This document shows positions 9,636 to 19,978 of a stretch of 64,000 bases of DNA, one piece after another (the stretch's first letter is position 1; each line of letters begins with the position of its first letter). The stretch is from Hemerocallis citrina (Eukaryota; Streptophyta; Magnoliopsida; Asparagales; Asphodelaceae): contig CM030360.1 in the NCBI GenBank assembly GCA_017893485.1, positions 5,754,467-5,818,466 on the forward strand, written 5' to 3'. The notes beneath the pieces are model-generated. The model saw nothing but the letters and a program-made list of their open reading frames with translations. It searched no databases and had not been told where the DNA came from. Both the position numbers and the translations under genes were made by a program.

Positions 9636-12600
9636 ATGGGAACAACTGCACTTCCACTCATTAAATCATTGATTGAAAAATTGGGCTCTGCTGCTTGGGA
9701 GGAGCTACGGCTGGGTTGGGGTGTCAAGGAGCAAGTCGACAAGCTGCAGGGGCTGTTGCTAACAATCAAAGCTGTGCTAGGAGATGCTGAGAAGAGATCC
9801 ATTGGTGATGAAGCTTTACGCATATGGCTTAAGGATCTCAAGGATGCTGCATATGATGCAGATGACGTGCTGGATGAGTTCCAAACTGAAGCACTACAAC
9901 GAAGATTGAATATTTGCGCTGCTGTGATTTCAAAGGTGAACCTCTTGTTTTCCAATCCTTGTATGTCAATTTCGATGGCTCATAAAGTACAAACTATTCT
10001 TAAAAAATTTAATGAACTTGCGGAAGAGAAGAATAGGTTCCATCTTGCAGAAACATATATCCCATTAAGCCATCCAAACCGAGAGACATCTTCTTTCATA
10101 ATTGAAGATGATGAGATTTTCGGAAGGGAGGATGATAAACGGAAGTTGGTAGAGTGGCTGATTAATGATGATAATGTTAGTGATGTATCTATCCTTCCAG
10201 TTGTTGGATTGGGTGGACTAGGAAAGACTACACTGGCACAATTAGTTTACAATGATACAAACGTAACAGACCATTTTCATATTAAGAAATGGGTTTGTGT
10301 GGGAGAGACGTTTGAGGTTAAGGAAATTGTCAAGGATATTATAGGCAGTGACAAGAACTCCAAACTCGAAGAAATGCTGGAAGAGCTTCGCAAAAAATTT
10401 GGGAACCAAAAATACCTATTAATTATTGACGATGTATGGAATGAGGAAGAATTAAGGTGGGAAGAATTGAAGAAATATTTGAAAGTTGGCATGGGTGGGA
10501 GTAAGATTATTGTAACCACTCGTAGTCAGAGAGTTGCCGAAATAATGGGTACTGTAGATCCTTACAAGTTGGAGGTTTTATCAGATGATCATTGTTGGAT
10601 GTTATTCAAGAAGAGAGCGTTTCGACAAAAATCTAAATCCATTAGCGGGAGGGAAGACGAGAATCAAAATCTAGTACAAATAGGGCTTGAGATTGTCAAA
10701 AAGTGTGGGGGATTGCCGTTAGCAGCAAAATCCATTGGAAGTCTTTTGGCTACCAAACACGGAGAAAATGACTGGCGAGCTGTCAAAGATAGCGAATTTT
10801 GGAGGATAGAGAATAGCCAAGATGGAATTGTACCTGCACTTCGAGTCAGCTTTGATTACTTGCCGCCTGAGTTGAAGCAATGCTTTGCATACTGTTCATT
10901 GTTCCCGAAAGACTATAAATTGAAGAAGGTTGAATTGATTCAGCTATGGATTGCCGAAGGATTCATTGGGTCTGAGGAATCTGCATGCCTTGAGGATATT
11001 GGAGAAGAATACTTCAATAGTTTGCTTTGGAGGTCATTTTTTCAAGAAGAACAGAAAGACGAATACGGAAAAATTGAATCATGTAAGATGCATGATTTAA
11101 TTCACGACCTCGGATGCTCTGTTACTGCGGATGAGTCATCCACTTTAGGTTCCAATCGGAAGTTTCATCGTGGATGCCGTCGCGTTTCACTGTTTGACAG
11201 CTCATCAAATAAAATACGGACCGTTGCAAATGAAGCAAGAAAGTTACGATCTTTATTTATATTTGGGGAAGAACAATTATTTGAACTTATTGATGCCAAA
11301 GATGTTGAATTTGCATTATCGAAACTAATTCATTTACGAGTATTGTATCTGAATTCCATTAGTACTGAGCGTGTTAGTAGTAGTATAGGAAAATTAAAAC
11401 ATCTCAGGTTCCTTAACTTGGCAGGTAATTACTCGATAACTTCATTACCTGACTCTATTACAAATCTTTACAACCTTCGAGTGTTGAACATCAAAGGTTG
11501 TTTCAATCTGCAAGAGTTACCAAAAGGAATGAAAAAGATGATCAACCTCAGACACTTTTACTTAGATGATTTGAAGGATAGATTAGACAGCATGCCTAGT
11601 GGGATGGGTGAATTAACTAACCTTCAGACCCTGTCAAAATTTAAGGTTGGCAATAAGCCTGATCAATTGAGTATTGTTGAGCTACAACCTCTTAAACAAA
11701 TCAGAGGTTCACTCGAGATCACTGGTCTTGGTAATGTCAAGAATCCAGAAGATGCAGCGAAAGCAGAGCTAGTCACCAGAGAAAATTTACAATCTTTATA
11801 CTTGGGTTTCGACAAAACAAGAAGAAAACAATTTCTGAGATGGCCGCCTTGTGGGGATGACACAAACGTGGATGATGATGATGACTTGACTGTGGATGAT
11901 ATAGTAATTGAGAACCTCCAGCCTCACCCCAATCTCAAGGTATTAGGTATAAGTTATTATAATGGAAGTAGGTTGCCTAATTGGTTGACCTTTGCTATGC
12001 TTCCTAATCTGGTAAAGCTAAAATTATATGATATCAGTAGATGTGAATCCCTTCCAGCAGCACTTGGTCAATTTCGTTTTCTGAAGGAACTCGCACTCTG
12101 GAGATTCCATAATTTAAAAAGAATAGGGGCGGAGCTGTTCGGGGAGACATCGAGGACTGCTACTTTCCCATCATTGAAAAGTCTCTGGTTGTGGGATATG
12201 GAAGACTTGGAGGAATGGTCAATAATAATACCTAAAACTGAGGGAGAGATGATGATGATGATGATGTTCCCTATCCTTGAAACACTGGAAATAAGGGGAT
12301 GTCCCAAATTGAGAATACAGCCAAGCCTTCCATCATCAATACTCAAATTGAGTTTAGCAAGAAGCAATGAGCTATTATTAGCAGCAGCAGATGAAGAAAG
12401 TGGTGGTGGTGGTTGTCTCCAAGGACTGTCCAGTCTGACAGAGTTGACTGTTCATAACATGGAAGCATCGAATATGGGGGAAAGTTGGAAGGGGTTGCAG
12501 TACCTCACCAACCTTCAAAGGCTGGAGATTTCACACTGTGACAGTCTTGAATCCTTACCAGAGGGGATTATGCAGCTTCATATCCCTTCACTCCGAACCC

Positions 12601-12992
12601 TTATTCTACGTAGTAATCTTCATATGAAGTACATAATACGTGTAGGGGAATTAGAAGAGGAGGAGGAGCAGCAGCAGCCTCCTCCACCCTTTTTCATGTC
12701 TCTCCACCATCTTCAAATATCCGGCTGCAATGAATTGATAGTATTGCCGGGGTGGCTGGGAGGCCTCACATCCCTCCAGACTTTGTATTTACATCGATGC
12801 CACAAACTGCAAATGCTGCCGGATGGGCTTAAACACCTCACAGGCCTCAATCAACTCAGCATATCTAAGTGCCCTATTTTGGAGGGGCGTTGCAAGGCAG
12901 ATGGTGGAGAGGATTGGCACAAGATCTCTCACATCCCTAATCTCCGAGGTCTCTCTCTCCAAGTTTATTCATTTATTTATTTATTTTTTTAA
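9636..12992 (+). CDS. CC-NB-ARC-LRR (CNL) resistance-type protein, 1118 aa
   Basis: This encodes an intracellular immune receptor of the non-TIR class. An Rx-type N-terminal helical domain occupies about 1-130 with an EDVID-like DADDVLDEF at 74-82. The NB-ARC domain has P-loop GLGGLGKTT (191-199), kinase-2 LLIIDDVW (261-268; the final Trp marks the CC class), RNBS-B GSKIIVTTR (288-296), GLPLA (359-363), RNBS-D FAYCSLFPKDY (417-427) and MHD (485-487), so all nucleotide-switch motifs look intact. LRRs run from about 530 to 1100 with acidic (DDDD), Met-rich and Gln/Pro-rich insertions. The frame is uninterrupted. The last dozen residues (VYSFIYLFF) are hydrophobic and unlike the usual end, so the true 3' end may be spliced at the gag|gt near 12948. 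The ligand is unknown. Confidence 0.93.
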   Translation: MGTTALPLIKSLIEKLGSAAWEELRLGWGVKEQVDKLQGLLLTIKAVLGDAEKRSIGDEALRIWLKDLKDAAYDADDVLDEFQTEALQRRLNICAAVISKVNLLFSNPCMSISMAHKVQTILKKFNELAEEKNRFHLAETYIPLSHPNRETSSFIIEDDEIFGREDDKRKLVEWLINDDNVSDVSILPVVGLGGLGKTTLAQLVYNDTNVTDHFHIKKWVCVGETFEVKEIVKDIIGSDKNSKLEEMLEELRKKFGNQKYLLIIDDVWNEEELRWEELKKYLKVGMGGSKIIVTTRSQRVAEIMGTVDPYKLEVLSDDHCWMLFKKRAFRQKSKSISGREDENQNLVQIGLEIVKKCGGLPLAAKSIGSLLATKHGENDWRAVKDSEFWRIENSQDGIVPALRVSFDYLPPELKQCFAYCSLFPKDYKLKKVELIQLWIAEGFIGSEESACLEDIGEEYFNSLLWRSFFQEEQKDEYGKIESCKMHDLIHDLGCSVTADESSTLGSNRKFHRGCRRVSLFDSSSNKIRTVANEARKLRSLFIFGEEQLFELIDAKDVEFALSKLIHLRVLYLNSISTERVSSSIGKLKHLRFLNLAGNYSITSLPDSITNLYNLRVLNIKGCFNLQELPKGMKKMINLRHFYLDDLKDRLDSMPSGMGELTNLQTLSKFKVGNKPDQLSIVELQPLKQIRGSLEITGLGNVKNPEDAAKAELVTRENLQSLYLGFDKTRRKQFLRWPPCGDDTNVDDDDDLTVDDIVIENLQPHPNLKVLGISYYNGSRLPNWLTFAMLPNLVKLKLYDISRCESLPAALGQFRFLKELALWRFHNLKRIGAELFGETSRTATFPSLKSLWLWDMEDLEEWSIIIPKTEGEMMMMMMFPILETLEIRGCPKLRIQPSLPSSILKLSLARSNELLLAAADEESGGGGCLQGLSSLTELTVHNMEASNMGESWKGLQYLTNLQRLEISHCDSLESLPEGIMQLHIPSLRTLILRSNLHMKYIIRVGELEEEEEQQQPPPPFFMSLHHLQISGCNELIVLPGWLGGLTSLQTLYLHRCHKLQMLPDGLKHLTGLNQLSISKCPILEGRCKADGGEDWHKISHIPNLRGLSLQVYSFIYLFF

Positions 12993-13059
12993 ATTTATTT
13001 CATTGACATTAATTCTCAATTTTAGAGAAGGGAAAATTTTCCTCTATTTCATACTTCTC

Positions 13060-13430
13060 ATTGTACAAGTTCATGTTGACAGTGATCGGTTCTGGAAGAG
13101 CAGCAATAACAGAATAGAAGATGATGTTATCACTTCTGTTTTTGGGTTCAGATTTTGATGGAGTTTCTCTCTCTGGGATACAGCCTGATTTTAAAGCTCA
13201 GTTAGCTGTTGTTATTCTGTTACAAACTTGCTTGCTGGTGATTATCTGTATGCCAAAATTTGAACAAACTCCAGGGCCTGCAGAGACTAATTTCTCAGGA
13301 TGAATTACCAGCGTAGAGACGAAGAAGAAACATGCCCGTTTAAGCAACCGGAAAATAGATTGATGCTGTCGGTAACATACTTCTTTCCTTTTCATGTTAG
13401 TTTGTCTTTTCTCCACTGTCGTGGTTTTTT
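13060..13430 (+). repeat. 3'-exon-like block, copy 1, downstream of the NLR
   Basis: The block runs from catgttgacag (a good acceptor) through 'agcaaccggaaaatag' to 'ggtaacatacttcttt' (a donor-like end). The same order of motifs recurs at 15225-15510 and, weaker, at 15870-16190. It looks like a non-coding terminal exon of the NLR transcript that was duplicated. No conserved peptide is shared between the copies. Confidence 0.5.
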
Positions 13431-13829
13431 TTGTTTATAATTTAATTATACTGGAAAGGTGAATGATGGAATTACAATTTATCTAAAACCTAAAGTAGTA
13501 TGCCAGGAAATTAGGCTGCTTAATTTTGTTGGTCCCTTTGTTTTTTCCTCCCTTTATTGTTGCACATACGATCAATTTATATCTCATACCTCCAAGATTT
13601 ATAAAGATAAGGTGTGTGAGATCATTTAATCCCTTTCTTAAGTTTGCAATTCATATTTCCTGCTTCATTTTTGTAGAAGATTACTTCTCACTTCTAGTGA
13701 TCGTTTATAAACTACATGTGACAAACTCCATACTCAATATTTAGCTTGAGATTTGACTTTTTCAAGGAAAAACACAAGAAACATGCAGTTATCCTTTGAT
13801 TTTTTTAAATTCATATTCTAGAGTATATA

Positions 13830-14094
13830 TCTTTAACAGGTCAAACGGACCAAACATAGTTCCATTTATCCCTGTCCCATATTACAATACTAAATAATGC
13901 TAGACCGGAAATGAAAGCCCTTTCAAGTAACCAGAAATAGCTTGAGGCCTACTCTAACACACATTTTTTGTCTTTGCCTGTCTTTTTTTTGTCTTCTCCT
14001 ATATATATTGTCTTCTAAAATATGGTTGTATTGAATTGCTAGCTTATTCAATGTGAATTTGTTAATTTGGTGAAATGAAGCAAGGAAAAGGAGG

Positions 14095-14127
<33 letters not shown>

Positions 14128-14290
14128 GAAAACGAAAAGGAGTTACCTGACAGGAAAACTGATGTACTAGGATGATAGACTGCTAGATCCTTTTGGTTGT
14201 TTTTGTTTTTTCTTTGTCATACATTGCCATCATCTATAATCGAATTGGAAATATGTGTACGTGATATACTTTCTATTTTTTATGTCTGGT
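13830..14290 (+). repeat. Partial copy of the NLR downstream block
   Basis: It contains 'aagtaaccagaaatagcttgagg', related to the 15430 and 16120 copies. Further right, the run 'gttaatttggtgaaatgaagcaaggaa ... ggagttacctga ... gccatcatctataatcgaattg' is matched at 16215-16340. A run of about 27 T's (14097-14124) interrupts it. Confidence 0.5.
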
Positions 14291-15224
14291 GTTTGCTATA
14301 ATTTATATATTTTAAAAACTGTATATCACTGTACATGTGCAGTGTAATGTTAATGTGATCATGAGATATATCGTTGGTTGCATAGCGATAATTTTAGGAC
14401 TTAAGTAAGTTGGGTTTCTAGGACTACATGCTGGTGCCTTTTGTCTGGCTTGTTACTTTCTGTAATGAAACGGAGTGAATATGACCGTTTGAGAGAAGCA
14501 GGGAAAAACATCACTAAATGGACATTTTTTTTCTTTTTGCTGATTCCAAATAGTTGGGACAAAGGTCTTGTTCTTTTTGTAGTTTTGATTTTAAGTTTGT
14601 TTGATGAAAAGGACTTGACCTGTGGTTAGGTCAATCTTAATTTGAGATAGAAAGAAAGGTGCATCCTCACTTAACATTATGCTCACCCTGCAACAGCAGG
14701 TGACACTGACACTGTCAATCATATAAAAATGACACATAATTTGCAAGACTTTTAAAACACTAGAGCACTAGAATGAGTTGGATTTATTCACTGCCTATTC
14801 TATACATATATATGTATGTATCATTCTCATAATCCCCTGGGTAAAACATTATGCTCTTTTTATATAATGTGATGCTGAATCACTTCATCTGTATCACCCA
14901 TCTCCGCATTGTTGTCATTAACCAATCAGAAAGTCCATAAATTCTCTGAATAATTTATAAGATAGGATCGTATGTTACTCGTTGTCTGGTCGGTATTCAA
15001 ACCCTATTTTATGTGGTCACTAGTGTTTGAGTTTATGATGATATATGAAAACTCTATAATTGCATGTGTGATTTTCACCCCATAATTTCCTTTTAAGAAT
15101 GATTTAAAGTTATAAGAGTTTTTCTTCCCACTGCTTAATTTTTTGTTTTCCATCTAATTGACATGGAAGATCAGTTCTGACTTCTAAGAATGAAGCTTAT
15201 TCCTATATTTTGTCATTTCTTATT
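14291..15224. other. NLR downstream AT-rich sequence, no feature seen
   Basis: AT-rich, intron-like sequence between two copies of the downstream block. No ORF with a recognisable domain and no transposon ends. Confidence 0.4.
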
Positions 15225-15510
15225 GGTAACTATCATGTTGACAGATACTGGTTTTGAAGAAGCATAACAAAATCAACGACGATGTTATTATGCCTGTTGA
15301 TCTGTTACAAATTTTCTTGCTGCTGTTTAACTGTATTTCAAAATGTGAAGAACTCGAGGTTTTATGTTGGGCTGGGACTAATCTGCTCAAGGCAAAATAT
15401 TCTCGAGGCCATGAAGAAATATGCAGGTTTAGCAACCAGAAGATAGCTTGAAGCTCTGGGTAACATACTTCTTTGTCGGTTTCTCTTTTCTCCATAATCT
15501 TTCTTTTTTA
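15225..15510 (+). repeat. 3'-exon-like block, copy 2
   Basis: Starts catgttgacag|atactgg, continues through 'gatgttattatgcctgttgatctgttacaaattt', 'agcaaccagaagatagcttgaagctctg' and ends ggtaacatacttctttg. The order and spacing match copy 1 at 13060-13430, including acceptor and donor-like signals. Confidence 0.55.
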
Positions 15511-15869
15511 TTTATAATTATATTGGACAGATGGGTTAATCAAAATCAAATTTATTTTCAAGTGAAATTTTTGAATAAAGATTTATTTTTTTACAGAACT
15601 AGTGGTTCAGGAAGTTAGGCTGCCACACTGTTTTGGATTCTTGTCCCCTTCTTTTGTTCCATGTGCCATCATGCATAACTCATTTTCAAACTACATCTTC
15701 TCTAAGATTTAAGAAAAATAAATTGTGGAGATCTCAATCCCTGTATTAATTTGTCAGTTTTTATTTCCCATATCATTAACATGGAAGATTAAATTCTCTC
15801 TTCTAATGATAACTTTTTGTCCTCAATTTCCTATATTTTACAGTCTAATTTGTACATAGTCTTGGTGCC

Positions 15870-16345
15870 GGTGAATGATTATAAAGAGCATAATGCAACT
15901 CAAAGACGGGATTATTTCTTCTCTTGGCGTTGGATTGCTGAAGTTGCTGCAAATATTGCTTATCTTGGAAGTGCATTGTCTTTTTCTGATACTGCGCAGC
16001 TTTGAAGTTGTTGTTGCAAACTTACCTACTCAAGGCTATTTTCATGCTAAAATGTGAAGGACTCCATACTTAATGTTGGGCCTGAGACAGTTTTGAAAGA
16101 AACATGCAAGCAGCAAAAAAAATAGCTTGGGGCTCTAGGTAACAGACCTTTCTCTTTTCCGTTTTCTTTTTCCTCCTTTGTCGTGTTTCTCATAGATCGT
16201 TAGCTTATCAACACAAATCTGCCAAGTTGGTGAAACCAAGGAATAAGGAGTTATCTGATTGCTACTAGATATTATTGGTTGTTATACGTTTTTCTAATTC
16301 TTGTACAGGCCATCATCCATTGTCGAATTGAAATTATGTGTCTTC
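15870..16345 (+). repeat. 3'-exon-like block, copy 3
   Basis: Contains 'ctgcaaatattgcttatcttgg', 'agcttggggctctaggtaacagacc' and, further on, 'gccatcatccattgtcgaattg'. It aligns with parts of both earlier blocks and with 14030-14260. No coding region is evident. Confidence 0.5.
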
Positions 16346-16598
16346 TTTTAACTTGAGATTTCACTAGTCCCCCCAACATATCATTTATCTTTTATGAGAA
16401 AATGCAACAAAATTGACCTTGCTTTTGGTGTCGGCAAACAACAGTATTTGTGGTCTAATTGTTTGTACTTTTATACGATAGCATCTAGTCGAGTTCAAAT
16501 GCCAAGGTCATATCAAGCTCAAGTGAAAGTAGATATCAAATCAAAATCAAATTGGAGTTTGAAGCTAAAAGTTGAATTAAGCTCAAGCACAAATAAAG

Positions 16599-17410
16599 TG
16601 TTGGCCCTACTATATATTTTGATGATGACTACTAACAAGAATATTGTATAAGTTACTATATATTTCAGAAAAATGGATCTGGAGAAAGGAGGTCGGTTGG
16701 ATTATGAAGAAAGCTATATCATATTGGAGGTTGAATGGATTCATGACAAGCTTCTGAATTAAACAAGTCCAGTCAATGCATAAGGAGCTAGTCCAAGACA
16801 AGACTCAAGATATCAAGCCTACATGAAGACATATCAAGTTGAGGTCACATTTGTTATGTTATTTTTGTATAGGTGAATTATGTTTAAAATGGCTCTTTAA
16901 TTTTAAAAGAAAAAAAAATGTTTTGAAAATATATTCTAAATTCTCTACTCCAATGATTTTCAAAACATTTCCTTATTTCTCGTCTCATTTGGAACCCTCT
17001 TGGACAATCCGAATTAACCTCTCAAAGACCCCTTGATTTGGCTGGAAATGTCTTTTTCTTTCAAATACACAAGAATTTCGAGAAAACATTTTTCTTTTAA
17101 CCTTAAAGAGCGATTTTGTAGAGCCTCATTTGTAATCTTTCATTTCTTTTGTGAGCTGAGTGTCTCGTTTTATATATCGAGAATAGTTTTGTACTTGAGA
17201 GTTGATCTCTTCATGGGAAGAGATTGGGCTGTAAGAGGGTTCGCTTCGACCCAGTTAAAGAGAAGTGTTTTTTAGTGGATTGGGAAATCCTAAGGCATGA
17301 GGCCCTTAGGTAGTGGATGTAGGCAGGGGTGCCGAACCACTCTACATCTCGGTGTTCATTGTGGTGATAATTTTTTGAGCTTACTCTTGCATCTTTATTA
17401 TCTTTCAATT
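16599..17410 (+). mobile_element. Possible solo LTR of a Copia element
   Basis: It begins TGTTGGCCCTACTATATATT followed by 'tttgatgatga', and toward the end has 'ggatgtaggcaggggtgccgaaccactctacatc'. This resembles the U5 region of many plant Copia LTRs ('ggatgtagg...gccgaacca'). I could not find a matching 5-bp target duplication, and the 3' boundary is a guess. No internal coding region follows, so it would be a solo or truncated LTR. Confidence 0.4.
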
Positions 17411-18859
17411 TATTTTTAAGTTATAATTTTACAAAACTCTTCATTTGTGAGGAAGAAGAAAAAGAAGAAGAAGAAAAGAAGTTGATGTAATTGTTGGCAA
17501 TTGAATGGACATGTTTTTTTCCTTTACATGTTTGGAAATGAGGGGATAGAAACTAGAAATGATTGAGGGAATTTTGGTTAGTATTATTGTTCCCTGGTGA
17601 AAGTAACGACTATTTTCGAATAGGTCTTCCAAATATTTGTATTTGCTGTTGGACATAAATTAAATTAGTCGCTGATTACTCTGTTCAAAGGAGATGTGTT
17701 TATTTCAAAGATGATTGGTGTTGGCAATTTGACATCTCGTTTGAATCACCTTTTGCTGTGGCATGATAGTTGGTCTGATCACCATTCACTGTTTTAATTT
17801 GTGCCATTATAAAGCAATTCTCTAAAACCTCAAATTCGCCATCAACATGATAACATGAAATTGTGGGCTAGTTCCTTGCATAAATCGTAACTGGCATGGA
17901 TGTAATTTATGGATTTATTTGCATTGGTAATTAAGTTATTGATGTATCTACATAACAGAAAATTCACTCTTTAAGATCAAATTTATTGCATTTTTGTTGA
18001 TACTAGATATTGTAGTAATCCTTTCTCACCGGTGTTTCCAAGAGAAGCTTTTACGTTGCATTATCTCCAATTCTCCAGTTCAAGCTTCAATACTATTCTG
18101 CATTCGTATGGAGAACCGATACATTCCGTATATAAAGGTTGATTTGAGAAAAATCTACTGTATATGTCACATTGTCTTGTAGTTCTTCGTTCATAATCTT
18201 GAGTCCCTTTTCTTGACAAGCATACCACAAGTATAATATGATACCCACCATAGATGTATCTAGATGTATCTTTTTCTATCGATGATGAAGAGAAGAAAAT
18301 AGGTTGGCATAATATGATTTATTTATGAACAATGACATGTGCTGGACAGTTTCTTTCTGCTAGCTGTATTAGTATAGACAGATAGAATATTGGTATATAT
18401 GGAACTAATGAATGCATTGAGGGTGAGTTTAAGCCATCTATATTCATTTTCTGCATCTTATGAAGATATATTATGCATCACGGCCAGTTCATGCTGCAGT
18501 GATGGTTGTCAAAATATTAATAAGTTCCAAGAAGTAGAGACTGAAAAATAAATTATATGATCACTATATATAAACTAAAGGGCGTTTTACTAAATTAACC
18601 CATTCATACACCATTCTCTCTCTCTTTTTTTTATAAAAAAAATTATTACACAGATAACAGGTACAACAAACTAGCATGTATAGGTGGAATCACTGAAAGG
18701 AAATACGTCCAAGTCCTTCAGTATCCTTCCGATATAGTGTCGCCGAGTAATTCAGAACCCTTAATAGTATGCTATACAGTGAGATATAACTTACACAGTT
18801 CTTGAATCAGTTAGCAGCGAAATATTGAACAAACCCTTAATAGTATGCTATACAGTATT
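17411..18859. other. Intergenic, no gene seen
   Basis: AT-rich. It contains a GAA-rich run (17450-17480) and a small direct repeat, 'aacccttaatagtatgctatacagt', at about 18757 and 18831. Short open frames carry no domain I recognise. Confidence 0.45.
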
Positions 18860-19085
18860 TTACAGTGTTACAGCGACCGTATACTAATCAAAATATATCA
18901 GTTTGTCTATTATACCAGATATGGTGCATCCAAATTCAAAAGAACTGCCACTTTTTCCAGAAACCTCTATTGAAAACTACCGGGACAACGATCAATTGCA
19001 AATACCCACAAGAAAATCTAATTTTTCCTAAAAGAATCAAAATATTTGACATATATACGATTTATTTGTTTAGAGGGTGTATATC

Positions 19086-19963
19086 TTTTTTTTTTTTTTT
19101 TTTTTTGATTAAAAGATGACTACGTCATCGCTTCATTAAAGAGAAATTAACGAAACAGAAATACAGATACATAAACGCCCTAAGGCAAACATCAAAAGAG
19201 ATCATCTAGCACAACTACAACAGAGAGACCAGGGAACAAAATACATGATGACCCAAAGACCTCAAAACATCAAAATAGTAGTACAACTACGAATCCCAAC
19301 TCTGTGTCGTCTAAGCCAAAGATCTGAAACTGCTACACCACCTGAGCACTACTCCTCCTCTCCGAGCCGCATCTTTTTCCTGGATTTGAGTAGCCCTGTC
19401 CATTCATAACAGCAGAAATTAATTTTGTGCATCAGAGAAGATAGTCTATGGTTAATGTTATTGAAGCAATAATCGTTGCGATCTAGCCATAAATTCCACA
19501 TGCTTGAAGCAACCGCTAATTCCCACTCTAGTCTAACCTCCTTTCTAATCTTGTTCGTTCGAAAGTCCCCCCATACCTCAGACGAAGAGCCTGGATACTG
19601 TAAAACCCCGTGAAAGTGACAAACCCTCTCCCAAACCCATCTTGCTCTATGACACTCAAAAAATATGTGATTCGTGTCTTCTTCGTGCTGTGGGCATCTA
19701 TTACAAATCGCATTATCCAACATTCCCCGCCTCCTCAAATTCGTCTTCGAGAGAATCACATCCTTATCCACCAACCAAAGAAAAACTTTAACTTTGAAAG
19801 GGACGCTGGAGGCCCAAATTACATTTGCAACCTCGTTTCTAATTCCACCATCATTCAACCATTTGTATAATGAAGAGACCGAAAACTTGTGATTCGCCTC
19901 CAATATCCACCATCTCTCATCTTCCGAATGTTGAGTGTAATTGCCTTCTATACGAATTCATCC
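19086..19963 (-). mobile_element. 5'-truncated LINE with 15-bp target duplication
   Basis: On the minus strand the element ends in a poly-A tail (poly-T at 19086-19107, plus strand). It is flanked by the 15-bp repeat TAGAGGGTGTATATC (19071-19085 and 19964-19978). Only the last 878 bp are present, containing the end of ORF2. 5' truncation with a poly-A tail and a variable-length duplication is the mark of target-primed reverse transcription. Confidence 0.92.
19349..19903 (-). pseudogene. LINE ORF2 C-terminal zinc-binding (zf-RVT) fragment, 184 aa
   Basis: The frame reads as the zf-RVT domain found after the reverse transcriptase of plant LINEs. It has FSVSSLYKWL, then VPFKVKVFLWLV, LRRRGML, CNRCPQHEEDTNHIFFEC (Cys-x2-Cys then His-x4-Cys) and RARWVWERV. 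The catalytic reverse transcriptase and endonuclease are missing because the copy is 5' truncated. Its apparent start is simply an internal Met near the break, so it is not a functional gene. Confidence 0.88.
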
Positions 19964-19978
19964 TAGAGGGTGTATATC

